This document shows, in pieces, positions 1 through 8,403 of a stretch of DNA of 64,000 nt. A model generated the notes under the pieces. It was not told the origin of the DNA. It made no database searches and saw nothing but the letters and a program-made list of their open reading frames with translations. Within the stretch, counting starts at the first letter, position 1, and the number at the start of each line of letters is the position of its first letter. This stretch comes from Burkholderiales bacterium (GTDB lineage Bacteria; Pseudomonadota; Gammaproteobacteria; Burkholderiales; Usitatibacteraceae), in the NCBI GenBank assembly GCA_025360815.1, contig JANYBL010000097.1:1-64000 (forward strand). The letters are read 5' to 3'. A program made the position numbers and the translations under genes.

Positions 1-1
1 G

Positions 2-163
2 TTGGGCAAATACGCCAAGCAAATTGACTCCACCATGGATGATGGCAATACGGCGCTTGGCTCGATTCGCGTGGTTGCCACGGGTGCTGCGCGCGGCGCA
101 GCAGCGCTCGCTAACACCGCGATTGTCGATGGTTCACAATACATTGTGTGTGCTTCGTTCTGA
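2..163 (+). CDS. C-terminal end of a probable prepilin-like protein (5' truncated)
   Basis: The open frame enters from the left edge and ends with TGA at 161-163, giving about 53 residues. It contains the stretch IDSTMDDGNTALGSIRV, which resembles the IDxKxDDGxxxxG segment I know from minor pseudopilins and type IV prepilin-like proteins, and it ends in CASF. The N-terminal methylation motif that would prove this lies outside the window. The gene is followed closely by a strong terminator, so it is the last gene of its transcript. The prepilin reading is inference from one short motif; it could be another secreted protein. Confidence 0.4.
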   Translation: MGKYAKQIDSTMDDGNTALGSIRVVATGAARGAAALANTAIVDGSQYIVCASF

Positions 164-185
164 TTTAAAGCAACGTTACCTCAAT

Positions 186-211
186 AAAAAGCCCGCTTTT
201 GCGGGCTTTTT
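186..211. terminator. Rho-independent terminator, probably bidirectional
   Basis: A perfect stem of AAAAAGCCCGC and GCGGGCTTTTT surrounds a TTTT loop. It has a T-run on the plus strand and, read backwards, also on the minus strand. It lies 22 bases after the prepilin-like stop and 123 bases beyond the stop of the convergent antiporter gene, so it can serve both. Confidence 0.9.
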
Positions 212-334
212 ATTTTCTTGCGGGGCAAAATATTCGACGTAAACCCTAGTTCTGGGGCGGACTTTCAGGCATTTTCGTCTCAAAACGCGCTTCACCACTG
301 ATTGTCCGGCGGCGCGAGCTTTTGACGCCTCCCG

Positions 335-2305
335 TTAGCCCTGCAACAACTGAATCTCAGCCTTTGCGAGCGCCTCGGGCGTACCGGCTAAAATCAAAAT
401 GTCGGCAGCCTCGACCAGTGTTCCCAGTGCGGGGTTCGTTTCCCGCACGCCTTGTCTGCGGAGGGCGATCAGGGTCGCCCCCAAATCGCCGAGCTTAAGC
501 GCCTCAATCGTTTTGCCAACGGCGGCGGCACCATCGTCAACGAGCACGGACTGTAGTCGTGATTGTTGTCCGTCGAAAGCATGGTCTTCATCATCGGAGG
601 CGCCAGGAAAGAAGCCGCGCATGAGTTGGTAGCGTTCCCCGCGCACCCTGCGCAATCTTGACAATACTTTATTGAGCGGTATGCCGAGCAGCAGCATGGT
701 CTGCGTGGCCAACATGAGCGATCCTTCGACCACTTCAGCGACAATCTCGGCCGCACCCGCTTTCTTGAGTTTTTCGACATCGGTATCGTCAAACGTCCGC
801 ACGACCACCGGCACGTCGGGGCGCAGCTCGCGGGCATGGGCCAAGATAGTCATCGCGGCATGTGTATCAGCGAAGCTGACCACAATTGCGGCGGCCCGTG
901 CGAGGCCAGCCGCTGCTAACACTTCCTTGCGCGAAGCATCACCATACACCACCGAATCGCCGGCAGCGGCGGCTTGTTTGACCCGTGCCGGATCAGCGTC
1001 AAGCGCGATAATCGAGATCGCTTCCTGCTCTAAAAACCGCGCCAGGCTTTGCCCGGAGCGACCATAGCCACAAATAATGACATGGCCGCGTTTAGCCATC
1101 GATCGGATCGCAAGCTGTTGCAATTGCACCGCACGTTGCTCCCATTCACTGGCCACCAAGCGCATGACAATTTTTTCGCTATAAGCGAGTAGCAAAGGGG
1201 CAATCAACATTGAAATCAACATGGCGGCCAGCACTACCTGCAAAGTGGCTTGTGGGACGGCATTCACTTTTCCGGCGAGCGAGAGCAGCACAAAGCCAAA
1301 TTCACCGGCGGGCGCCAGCGCGAGCGCGGCGCGCAGCGCCACGCCACGATCATTTTTAAACAGCATGGCGAGGCCAACGATGATGCAAAATTTCAGTGCT
1401 AGTAGCGCCGTCAACACCAATAACACCAAGACAAAATGCGCAATCACCAAGTCAATATTGAGCAACATGCCAATCGTGACAAAAAACAAACCGAGCAGCA
1501 CATCCCGAAACGGCTTGATGTAATCCTCGACTTGATAGCGATACTCGGTCTCGGATATGAGCATGCCTGCCAGGAAAGCGCCGAGCGCCATCGAAACGCC
1601 AGCAATTTCGGTTACGAGCGATAGCCCCAGCGTGACCAGCAACACCGCAAGAACGAACAGTTCCGACGATTTTTGTGCGGCAATCACATGAAACAAAGGG
1701 CGCATAATGCGCTGGCCGACCAGCAAAATGACCGTTAATGCAGCTGCCGCCTTCAGCAACGCCATGCCGACCGCGACCATCAACTGTTCACCGGACAGCG
1801 CCAGTGCAGGCACCAAAACCAGCAGCGGAATCACAGCAATGTCCTGAAACAACAACACGCCCATAATTTGTTTGCCGTGCGAGGAATGGAGCTGAGTTTG
1901 CTCGGCCAGCGCTTTGGCAATGATCGCAGTCGAAGACATCGCCAGCACGCCGCCGACGATCACGCCGGTTTGCCAACCTTGCCCAGCAAATAGCACAGCG
2001 GCAAACACAATGGCCATCGTCACCAGCACCTGCGATAGACCAAAACCCAGCACTATATGCCGCATCGATTTTAATTGCGGCAGCGAGAATTCAAGGCCGA
2101 TCGAGAACATCAAAAACACCACGCCAAACTCCGCCAAATAGCGCGTACCGTCGGAATCAGGAATGATGCCCAGCGCATGCGGGCCAATCGCCATCCCAAC
2201 CATCAGATAGCCCAAAATTGGCGGCATATTCATGCGCCGAAATACCGCCACCGTGACCACGGCTGCTGCGAGCAGGATGACGATGAGGAGAAGGGTTGAA
2301 TGCAT
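335..2305 (-). CDS. CPA2-family monovalent cation:proton antiporter (KefB/YbaL type)
   Basis: Inner-membrane cation/proton antiporter of about 656 residues. The first roughly 380 residues form a run of hydrophobic helices of the Na+/H+ exchanger fold. A Rossmann nucleotide-binding TrkA-N domain follows, with the glycine motif GYGRSGQSLARFL and a downstream acidic ALDADP. A TrkA-C-like domain ends the protein. Family knowledge: such proteins mediate K+ efflux or pH/redox homeostasis gated by NAD(H) or glutathione; the exact ion is not decidable here. I chose the ATG at 2305 because the product then begins directly with the first membrane helix (MHSTLLLI); a TTG at 2359 would add 18 non-conserved residues. 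It is divergent from kdsD, a common arrangement in beta- and gammaproteobacteria. Confidence 0.88.
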   Translation of the reverse strand: MHSTLLLIVILLAAAVVTVAVFRRMNMPPILGYLMVGMAIGPHALGIIPDSDGTRYLAEFGVVFLMFSIGLEFSLPQLKSMRHIVLGFGLSQVLVTMAIVFAAVLFAGQGWQTGVIVGGVLAMSSTAIIAKALAEQTQLHSSHGKQIMGVLLFQDIAVIPLLVLVPALALSGEQLMVAVGMALLKAAAALTVILLVGQRIMRPLFHVIAAQKSSELFVLAVLLVTLGLSLVTEIAGVSMALGAFLAGMLISETEYRYQVEDYIKPFRDVLLGLFFVTIGMLLNIDLVIAHFVLVLLVLTALLALKFCIIVGLAMLFKNDRGVALRAALALAPAGEFGFVLLSLAGKVNAVPQATLQVVLAAMLISMLIAPLLLAYSEKIVMRLVASEWEQRAVQLQQLAIRSMAKRGHVIICGYGRSGQSLARFLEQEAISIIALDADPARVKQAAAAGDSVVYGDASRKEVLAAAGLARAAAIVVSFADTHAAMTILAHARELRPDVPVVVRTFDDTDVEKLKKAGAAEIVAEVVEGSLMLATQTMLLLGIPLNKVLSRLRRVRGERYQLMRGFFPGASDDEDHAFDGQQSRLQSVLVDDGAAAVGKTIEALKLGDLGATLIALRRQGVRETNPALGTLVEAADILILAGTPEALAKAEIQLLQG

Positions 2306-2376
2306 GTTTATGGTGGCGGTGTGCGATGTGGCATATTCTTTAAGAAAAATCAGTCCCAAGCCATTACAATCTCAGT

Positions 2377-3405
2377 ATGCCAAGTCTATTACATCCCCGC
2401 CCAGTTGCCGATACCGCGCGCACGCTCGCGTTGGCCGAAGAAACCTTTCAAATCGAAGCCGATGCCGTGATTGCGCTTAAAGCCAAGCTTCGAGGGGAGC
2501 GAGGCGATGATTTTATTGCCGCCCACAAGCTGCTCTTCGACGTTGCCGCAAACAAAGGCCGCGTGGTCGTGACTGGGATGGGTAAGAGCGGCCATATTGG
2601 CGGAAAAATCGCTTCAACCCTCGCTTCGACGGGTACGCCCGCGTTTTTCATGCATCCCGGTGAGGCCAGCCACGGCGATTTGGGCATGATTACCAAAGAT
2701 GACGTGGTGATCGCCATTTCTAACTCGGGTGAGTCCGATGAAATTTTAAAAATTCTCCCGCAACTCAAACGTCGCGGCACGCCGATTGTCGCGATTACCG
2801 GCAAACCCAACTCAACGCTGGCTAAAGCCGCCACTGTTCATCTGGATGCGGGTGTCGAAAAAGAAGCCTGCCCGCTGAATTTGGCGCCGACAGCCAGTAC
2901 GACGGCCACCTTGGCGCTTGGTGACGCATTAGCCGTTACACTACTCGATGCACGCGGCTTTGGGGAAGAAGATTACGCGATGCATCACCCTGGCGGCTCA
3001 TTGGGGCGACGCTTACTGGTGCATGTTGCTGATGTAATGGTGACAGGCAATCGGCTCCCCAAGGTGCCGCAAAATGCCTTGCTGCCGCAAGCATTCATGG
3101 AAATGTCGCGCAAGGGTTTGGGAATGACGGCGGTGGTTGATGCGGCCGATAAATTGCTAGGCGTGTTCAGCGACGGAGATTTACGCCGCGCTTTGGAAAC
3201 CCATGATAATTTCCGGGAAACCCGCGTGGTGGATGTGATGACCAAAACCCCGAAAACCATAACCGCTGACAAGCTGGCGGCAGAAGCAGCAGAACTGATC
3301 CAGCGCTACAAAATTGGCTCATCCGGCTTATTGGTCGTGGATGAGGCGGGCAAAATCGTCGGCGCGGTGCATGTGCTGGATTTAATGCGAATGGGTGTTT
3401 TGTGA
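2377..3405 (+). CDS. kdsD: D-arabinose 5-phosphate isomerase
   Basis: Converts ribulose 5-phosphate to arabinose 5-phosphate, the first step of Kdo synthesis for lipopolysaccharide, in the cytoplasm. The 342-residue product has an N-terminal SIS sugar-isomerase domain (GMGKSGHIG, then SNSGESDEI) and a pair of CBS domains in the last third, the classic KdsD layout and length. The conserved MHPGEASHGDLGMI and HHPGGSLGRRL segments are present. It starts 71 bases from the divergent antiporter and is followed by kdsC, the phosphatase two steps later in the same pathway, so the two are probably cotranscribed. Confidence 0.95.
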   Translation: MPSLLHPRPVADTARTLALAEETFQIEADAVIALKAKLRGERGDDFIAAHKLLFDVAANKGRVVVTGMGKSGHIGGKIASTLASTGTPAFFMHPGEASHGDLGMITKDDVVIAISNSGESDEILKILPQLKRRGTPIVAITGKPNSTLAKAATVHLDAGVEKEACPLNLAPTASTTATLALGDALAVTLLDARGFGEEDYAMHHPGGSLGRRLLVHVADVMVTGNRLPKVPQNALLPQAFMEMSRKGLGMTAVVDAADKLLGVFSDGDLRRALETHDNFRETRVVDVMTKTPKTITADKLAAEAAELIQRYKIGSSGLLVVDEAGKIVGAVHVLDLMRMGVL

Positions 3406-3443
3406 GGGGCGGTTTATGAAAGGCCCATTTTGAAAGACGCGTT

Positions 3444-3983
3444 GTGAAATTATCCCTTGAGATCGTCGCGCGGATTCGCGAAATCAAACTCGCGGTGTTC
3501 GATGTCGACGGCGTCATGACCGACGGCTCACTCTTTTATACCGACGCAGGCGAGACGATCAAAGTCTTCAATACACTCGACGGCCATGGCATGAAAATGC
3601 TGCAACGCAGCGGTGTCGAACTGGCGATTATTTCTGGGCGCGGCGGCAAAGCGTTGGAAATGCGTGCGCAAAATTTAGGCATCAAACATCTACTGCAACA
3701 TGTTGAAAATAAAGCGGACGCCTATCGCAAGCTGCTCGAAAGTCTTGGCCTGGCGCGGCGTTCAGCGGCATCGATTGGAGATGATGTGGTCGATTTGCCG
3801 ATCCTGTTGCATTGTGGTTTCTCGGCTGCCGTCCCGACAGCGCCTGCGTTTGTGCGAGCGCGGGTCAACTACGTGACAGAAGCGCGGGGCGGGCACGGTG
3901 CCGTGCGCGAGTTTTGCGAGATCATCATGGCAGCGCAAGGGACGCTGGATGGCGCGCTTGATCACTACACTGCAACAAACTAA
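3444..3983 (+). CDS. kdsC: 3-deoxy-D-manno-octulosonate 8-phosphate phosphatase
   Basis: HAD-superfamily hydrolase that removes phosphate from Kdo-8-phosphate. The 179-residue product has HAD motif I FDVDGVMTDG, motif II IISGR, and the later GDDVVDLPIL motif with paired acidic residues that bind Mg2+. It is the short cap-less tetrameric KdsC type. The start is a GTG at 3444; no in-frame ATG lies upstream, because the TTG just before it is in another frame. It is 38 bases downstream of kdsD. In many relatives lptC, lptA and lptB follow; here hemJ does. Confidence 0.94.
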   Translation: MKLSLEIVARIREIKLAVFDVDGVMTDGSLFYTDAGETIKVFNTLDGHGMKMLQRSGVELAIISGRGGKALEMRAQNLGIKHLLQHVENKADAYRKLLESLGLARRSAASIGDDVVDLPILLHCGFSAAVPTAPAFVRARVNYVTEARGGHGAVREFCEIIMAAQGTLDGALDHYTATN

Positions 3984-3998
3984 GTTAGGAATATTGAG

Positions 3999-4415
3999 AT
4001 GCTTTACATCAAGTCCGCACATGTTATTTTCATGATCACCTGGATGGCAGGACTATTCTATCTGCCGCGCTTGTTTGTTTATCACGCGCAAGCTACCGAT
4101 ACGATTTCGATTGAACGTTTTAAAATTATGGAGCGTAAACTTTATTTCGGCATCATGACGCCGGGCATGCTCTTGACTATTATTTTTGGCGCTTGGTTGT
4201 GGTTGGGCTATGGCTATCACGGCGGTTGGCTGCACGCAAAATTGTTGTTGGTCGCGCTCATGGTGGCGAACCATTTTTACCTCGGAAAATTGATCACCGA
4301 TTTCAAATATGGTCGTAATAAGCGCGGCCATGTTTTTTATCGTTGGCTCAATGAAATTCCGACCTTGCCACTATTGATTGGCATCGTAATTTTGGTGATC
4401 GTGAAGCCGTTTTGA
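3999..4415 (+). CDS. hemJ: Protoporphyrinogen IX oxidase HemJ
   Basis: Small integral membrane protein of 138 residues that oxidises protoporphyrinogen IX to protoporphyrin IX in heme synthesis. It matches the HemJ (formerly UPF0093) pattern: an N-terminal helix with the conserved His (KSAHVIFMITWMAGLFYLPR), an internal WLHAKLLLV segment, and the terminal PTLPLLIGIVILVIVKPF helix. Four membrane helices are visible. It begins 15 bases after kdsC, so it is probably in the same transcript even though the pathways differ. Confidence 0.93.
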   Translation: MLYIKSAHVIFMITWMAGLFYLPRLFVYHAQATDTISIERFKIMERKLYFGIMTPGMLLTIIFGAWLWLGYGYHGGWLHAKLLLVALMVANHFYLGKLITDFKYGRNKRGHVFYRWLNEIPTLPLLIGIVILVIVKPF

Positions 4416-4458
4416 ATCGTTCATCGTCGCTTTAAACGAATTGTAAGAATTAGCAATT

Positions 4459-5598
4459 ATGGAAAAATTTTTCGCTCCCTGTCCACGAGGGTTGTCTGCA
4501 CCACTTGCAGCCGAGTTGCTTGCGATTGGCGCACAAAATATCCAAGCCGATGACGCCGGCGTGGCGTTTGAAGGCGAACTTGTTGACGCCTACCGTGCCA
4601 ACTTGTATTCGCGCATCGCGAGTCGCGTGCTGTGGCAAATGGCGCATTTCCCGTATGAAAACGAACATCAAATTTACGATGCCGTGCTCCTGTTGCCATG
4701 GCCGCAACGCTTTGAGGTTTCCCGTACCATCAAGGTGGAGATGAACGCGCAAAAAAGCCCGCTAAAAAGTTTGGATTTCACCACCCTCAGAATCAAAGAT
4801 GCGGTGTGCGATAAATTCCGCGAAGTTGTCGGCTCCCGGCCCGATGTCGCTACCCGCGAACCGGATGTTCGAATCCATGTTTTTTTAAGCCCCACTCATG
4901 CCATGATTTATCTTGATATGTCTGGAGAACCCCTATTCAAGCGGGGTTCGAGGGAACACACGGGCGCCGCTCCGCTGAAAAAAAACTTGGCGGCAGGCAT
5001 TATTGCGCTGTCAGGTTGGCAGCCGGGCGAAGCGTTTTTAGATCCGATGTGCGGTAGCGGCACATTCTTGGTCGAAGCCGCCGAGATTGCGCTAAATTTT
5101 GCGCCCGGCGCACACCGACAGTTTGCGTTTCAAAAGTTGAAAAATTTTGATTCTGCCGCTTGGAGCAAGATGCTCAATGAAGCTCGCTTGGCTGAAAAGC
5201 CGAAGACCTTACTGCCCATTTATGGCTCGGATTTATACGGCGAGGCGCTCGACGACGCCCATGCCAATTTGCTCGCAAATGGACTAGGTGATTGTGTGCG
5301 GCTCAAGCAAGCCAATATTCTCGAAATTTCTGCGCCGGAAGAAACCGGCGTAATGGTAACTAACCCGCCTTATGGCGAACGGTTGGGCGAGACTTCCGCG
5401 TTAACCGATTTATATCCTAAGCTCGGTGATCTGTTAAAACAAAAATTCGCCGGCTGGCGCGCTTATTTTTTTACGGGCGACACGCTGCTGCCTAAAGGTG
5501 TGCGTCTCGCCGCGTCGAAAAAAACACCACTCTTCAACGGCAAAATTGAATGCCGATTGTATGAATACAAAATGGTCGCAGGCGGGAATCGAAAATAA
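4459..5598 (+). CDS. rlmL: THUMP-domain class I SAM RNA methyltransferase (RlmL type)
   Basis: Predicted 23S rRNA guanine-N2 methyltransferase of 379 residues, matching the stand-alone N-terminal half of the enterobacterial RlmKL fusion. An N-terminal ferredoxin-like/THUMP region (FFAPCPRGLSAPLAAELL) is followed by the SAM-binding motif DPMCGSGTFLVEAAEIA and the catalytic NPPYGERLG. The second (RlmK) methyltransferase is absent, as is usual in betaproteobacteria. The exact target base is family inference. It follows hemJ by 43 bases and ends the plus-strand group before the convergent AraC gene. Confidence 0.85.
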   Translation: MEKFFAPCPRGLSAPLAAELLAIGAQNIQADDAGVAFEGELVDAYRANLYSRIASRVLWQMAHFPYENEHQIYDAVLLLPWPQRFEVSRTIKVEMNAQKSPLKSLDFTTLRIKDAVCDKFREVVGSRPDVATREPDVRIHVFLSPTHAMIYLDMSGEPLFKRGSREHTGAAPLKKNLAAGIIALSGWQPGEAFLDPMCGSGTFLVEAAEIALNFAPGAHRQFAFQKLKNFDSAAWSKMLNEARLAEKPKTLLPIYGSDLYGEALDDAHANLLANGLGDCVRLKQANILEISAPEETGVMVTNPPYGERLGETSALTDLYPKLGDLLKQKFAGWRAYFFTGDTLLPKGVRLAASKKTPLFNGKIECRLYEYKMVAGGNRK

Positions 5599-5671
5599 CT
5601 AAATGTGACTGTTTGGCTAGCGCTTCCGACGGACTCTCCTTCGAAAAGCCCGCCAATACTAGAGTTTGACG

Positions 5672-6460
5672 CTATTCATGCAGCACCAATCGTTCTCGAT
5701 GCCGAAACAAGAATTCTGGCGCGACGCCCATGATGGCCCGAACCGTTCTAGATAAATGTGCCGAATCGGCAAAGCCAGCCGAGAGGGCGGCCGTGGTCAG
5801 CGAATCACCCGCCATCGCGAGATCAAGGGCGCGCCGCATTTTTTGCCATAGCACATAGCGCCGAACTGGCACGCCGACTTGCTCTTTGAACAAATGCGCA
5901 AACCGCGACGATGAAAGATGCACACGGTCCGCCAACGCATCGATACTGTCGTAAGCATCCGGCGCCTCGCGTAAAAACTGTAGTGCCTCGCTGATGCGCT
6001 GATCGTGCGAATGCGATCCGGCGCCCCCCATTTTATCGAGGCCGAATATTGCGGCGAGCAGTCCATCAGCTTGTGTGCGCGATGCGGATGCGTGATACAG
6101 CGCAGCCAACTCTTCGCGATTTTTGAACGGGCAAGGAAACCCACGCGCGGTCGTTGCATCAAACTGCGCCGCGGCGCGTTGAAAACTTTCGCTCTCGGTT
6201 TCCCAGTACAAGGCTGCGATCAGTGATGGCGCGTCCTCGGTCGAAAAAGCCGTCTCAGCTGGCACATAGATCACTTCATTTTCCAACACCGCGCCTGACG
6301 ATAATGTGACACGCAATGTGCCTTCACGCGCAACCAGCCATGTAGCGGCGTGATTGCGATGCATTGAGGTTCGGGTACTGGGGCCGAGGTATAAAAACCG
6401 TTCAGGCCATGTGTAAATGTGGATTTTTGGAGCGGCATTAGGTGTGGCGGTTTTCATCAT
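5672..6460 (-). CDS. AraC-family transcriptional regulator
   Basis: DNA-binding regulator of 262 residues. The N-terminal 130 residues look like a cupin-like sensor domain (VAREGTLRVTLSSGAV, then ENEVIYVPAETAF). The C-terminal 100 residues form the double helix-turn-helix of AraC proteins: the first helix pair around DALADRVHLSSSRFAHLFKE and the second ending in TAALSAGFADSAHLSRT with the family-typical PEFLF tail. Two adjacent ATGs (6460 and 6457) are possible starts. Upstream, in the shared intergenic region, lies a 21-bp-phased repeat array that is the likely binding site, followed by a divergently oriented small membrane protein that is the likely target. The effector is unknown. Confidence 0.88.
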   Translation of the reverse strand: MMKTATPNAAPKIHIYTWPERFLYLGPSTRTSMHRNHAATWLVAREGTLRVTLSSGAVLENEVIYVPAETAFSTEDAPSLIAALYWETESESFQRAAAQFDATTARGFPCPFKNREELAALYHASASRTQADGLLAAIFGLDKMGGAGSHSHDQRISEALQFLREAPDAYDSIDALADRVHLSSSRFAHLFKEQVGVPVRRYVLWQKMRRALDLAMAGDSLTTAALSAGFADSAHLSRTVRAIMGVAPEFLFRHRERLVLHE

Positions 6461-6477
6461 TCGCCAAGAATAGCCGA

Positions 6478-6528
6478 TTTGTTCAATCGAATAGCCAGTT
6501 TATTCAACAACTCGGCAGGTTTGTTCAA
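6478..6528. promoter_or_regulatory. Three direct repeats phased by 21 bp, probable AraC-type operator
   Basis: TTTGTTCAA at 6478-6486, TTTATTCAA at 6499-6507 and TTTGTTCAA at 6520-6528 repeat with exactly 21 bp between starts, two DNA helical turns, so all lie on one face. A further TGTTCAA is at 6563-6569. Directly repeated, helically phased half-sites are the usual target of AraC-family dimers. The array sits 18 bases from the araC-like start and before the small gene at 6613. Assignment to this regulator is inference. Confidence 0.6.
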
Positions 6529-6612
6529 GAAGGATCTATGTCCCAACAACATACTGTCATTGTGTTCAACAGATGATTTGCCGAGCACAAAACGCATCCC
6601 ACCAAGGAGTTC

Positions 6613-6756
6613 ATGATGAAACGGTTCCAAGAAAATTTAGCAAAGATCGGCACTGACCCAACCAACAACCTAGAAATGCCGTTGGCTGCCACACTGATCG
6701 TGCTGGTCGTTAGCGTTGGTTATTCGCTATTTAGCGCATTCAGATACTTAGCTTGA
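6613..6756 (+). CDS. Small single-pass membrane protein (47 residues), unrecognised
   Basis: The 47-codon frame from ATG 6613 (second ATG at 6616) has a strong ribosome binding site, AAGGAG at 6604-6609. The product has a charged N-terminus with KRFQENLAKIG, then a Pro/Asn turn and one hydrophobic segment (ATLIVLVVSVGYSLFSAF) near the C-terminus. I do not recognise a family. It is divergent from the AraC-type regulator, with the repeat array between them, so it is the obvious candidate target. No partner gene follows on the plus strand. Its small size means it could be missed by automatic annotation. Confidence 0.6.
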   Translation: MMKRFQENLAKIGTDPTNNLEMPLAATLIVLVVSVGYSLFSAFRYLA

Positions 6757-6816
6757 TGCAGCTTCAAAACCCGATCCAAAAACCGCCAAAAAGCTTGCCG
6801 AACGCTGCATTTGCTT

Positions 6817-7170
6817 TTATGGTTTTTTGTTGTCGCGTTTGGCCACGCAATTGCAGCCATTAAGCGCGGAACAAACCTTTACCTTGTCGTCGGCGCATTC
6901 GGGAACATCACGAAATTCAAGAGTTACTTTCGCGGGCGTCAAGGTGGCCATTATTTTGCTGGCAACGGCTAGATCCAAATCCAGACCAATGTCTGTCGGA
7001 GACTTTGTGTTGAGCTTGGCCGAAGCGACCGGGTAGCCAAGCGCACCCACTGAAGGTGCAGGGCTATTGTTATATTTCAACTTGTCTTCGGCAACCAGGC
7101 TCAAAACGGTGCAACTGCTGAGGACGATGACGAACACCGACATCAGTAAAAAGATCGCCATTTTCCGCAT
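6817..7170 (-). CDS. Small putative lipoprotein, unknown function
   Basis: The product is 117 residues with a signal peptide MRKMAIFLLMSVFVIVLSSC whose LSSC end is a lipobox, so export and lipidation are likely. The mature part carries four further cysteines near the C-terminus (VPECADDKVKVCSALNGCNC). The ATG at 7170 is chosen because GGGAGA lies at ribosome-binding distance and because a longer in-frame start at 7212 would overlap pilU and push the signal peptide inside. It follows pilU on the same strand with a gap of about 30 bases, so it may be cotranscribed with pilU. No family recognised. Confidence 0.65.
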   Translation of the reverse strand: MRKMAIFLLMSVFVIVLSSCTVLSLVAEDKLKYNNSPAPSVGALGYPVASAKLNTKSPTDIGLDLDLAVASKIMATLTPAKVTLEFRDVPECADDKVKVCSALNGCNCVAKRDNKKP

Positions 7171-7201
7171 TTGTGTCTCCCGACGCAAATGTGCAAATAA
7201 A

Positions 7202-8341
7202 CTATTTAACAATTTCCAGATGCTCCAAGCCGGAAGCCAAATCTTTTTCTTTTGAGGATTTGCCTTCGAGTTTTATTTTCAAACGCAGATCATTGAGTGA
7301 ATCGGCGTTACGTAGTGCGTCCTCATACGAGATCAGATCGGCCTCATATAAATCAAACAGCGCCATATCAAACGTTTGCATACCGATTTCACGCGAACGC
7401 TTCATGACTTCTTTAATCTCGTGGACCTCGCCTTTGAAGATCAAGTCTTGAATGAGTGGCGAATTGAGCAAAATTTCAATTGCTGCAACTCGACCTTTGC
7501 CTTCTTTTTTTGGAATCAAACGCTGTGAAATGAACGCCTTTAAATTGAGCGATAGATCCATCAGCAACTGGTGACGGCGCTCTTCAGGGAAGAAGTTAAT
7601 GATGCGGTCAAGCGCTTGGTTGGTCGAGTTGGCGTGCAGCGTCGACATACACAGGTGGCCGGTTTCGGCAAACGCAATCGCGTAATCCATGGTCTCACGG
7701 TCACGAATCTCACCGATCAAAATCACATCCGGCGCTTGCCGCAACGTGTTCTTCAGGGCCGCAAACCAATTGTCGGTATCCACGCCGATTTCGCGTTGTG
7801 TGACCACACAGTTTCTATGTTCATGGACATACTCAACCGGGTCTTCAATGGTGATGATGTGGCCAAACGTATTTTCATTCCGATAGCCGACCATCGCGGC
7901 TAGCGAGGTCGATTTGCCGGATCCGGTACCGCCGACCAAAATCACCAAACCGCGTTTGGTCATACAAACATCTTTGAGCACTTCGGGAAGGTTCAAATCT
8001 TCCATTTTCGGGATTGTCGTGGTGATGGTCCGCATCACCAAGCCAATCCGCCCCTGCTGGAAAAATGCATTCACCCGGAAGCGGCCAATGCCCGACGGCG
8101 AGATCGCGAAATTGCATTCTTTGGTCGCTTCAAATTCTGCAGTTTGCTTATCCGTCATTACCGATCGCGCGATTTCGCCGGTATGAACGGGCGATAAGCT
8201 TGACGATGAAACCGGTGTCATTTTTCCGTCGATTTTCATCGCGGGCGGAAAGCCGGCAGTGAGAAACAGATCAGAGCCTTTTTTGGCGATCATGGCACGC
8301 AATAACTCGTGCACAAATTTGAGGGCTTGTTCGCGTTCCAT
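7202..8341 (-). CDS. pilU: Type IV pilus retraction ATPase PilU
   Basis: Cytoplasmic hexameric ATPase that assists PilT in pilus retraction. The 379-residue product has the Walker A motif VGGTGSGKSTSL, the Asp-box region ITIEDPVEYVHEH, Walker B region DVILIGEIRDRETMDYA and the His box GHLCMSTLHANSTNQ. The long C-terminal tail and the EKDLASGLEHLEI end match PilU rather than PilT. pilT lies 62 bases upstream on the same strand, the standard pilT-pilU pair. Confidence 0.95.
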   Translation of the reverse strand: MEREQALKFVHELLRAMIAKKGSDLFLTAGFPPAMKIDGKMTPVSSSSLSPVHTGEIARSVMTDKQTAEFEATKECNFAISPSGIGRFRVNAFFQQGRIGLVMRTITTTIPKMEDLNLPEVLKDVCMTKRGLVILVGGTGSGKSTSLAAMVGYRNENTFGHIITIEDPVEYVHEHRNCVVTQREIGVDTDNWFAALKNTLRQAPDVILIGEIRDRETMDYAIAFAETGHLCMSTLHANSTNQALDRIINFFPEERRHQLLMDLSLNLKAFISQRLIPKKEGKGRVAAIEILLNSPLIQDLIFKGEVHEIKEVMKRSREIGMQTFDMALFDLYEADLISYEDALRNADSLNDLRLKIKLEGKSSKEKDLASGLEHLEIVK

Positions 8342-8403
8342 GGTTTCTCCTGGCTAAAATTAAGCTTGCGCTCAATTTCCTAATTTTCTTAATGAAAACG
8401 CGT

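Noticed and set aside
4860-4960. tRNA-like GTTCGAATCC sequence in the RlmL-type gene
   Set aside because: No acceptor stem or cloverleaf can be formed, and it lies within a conserved coding region.
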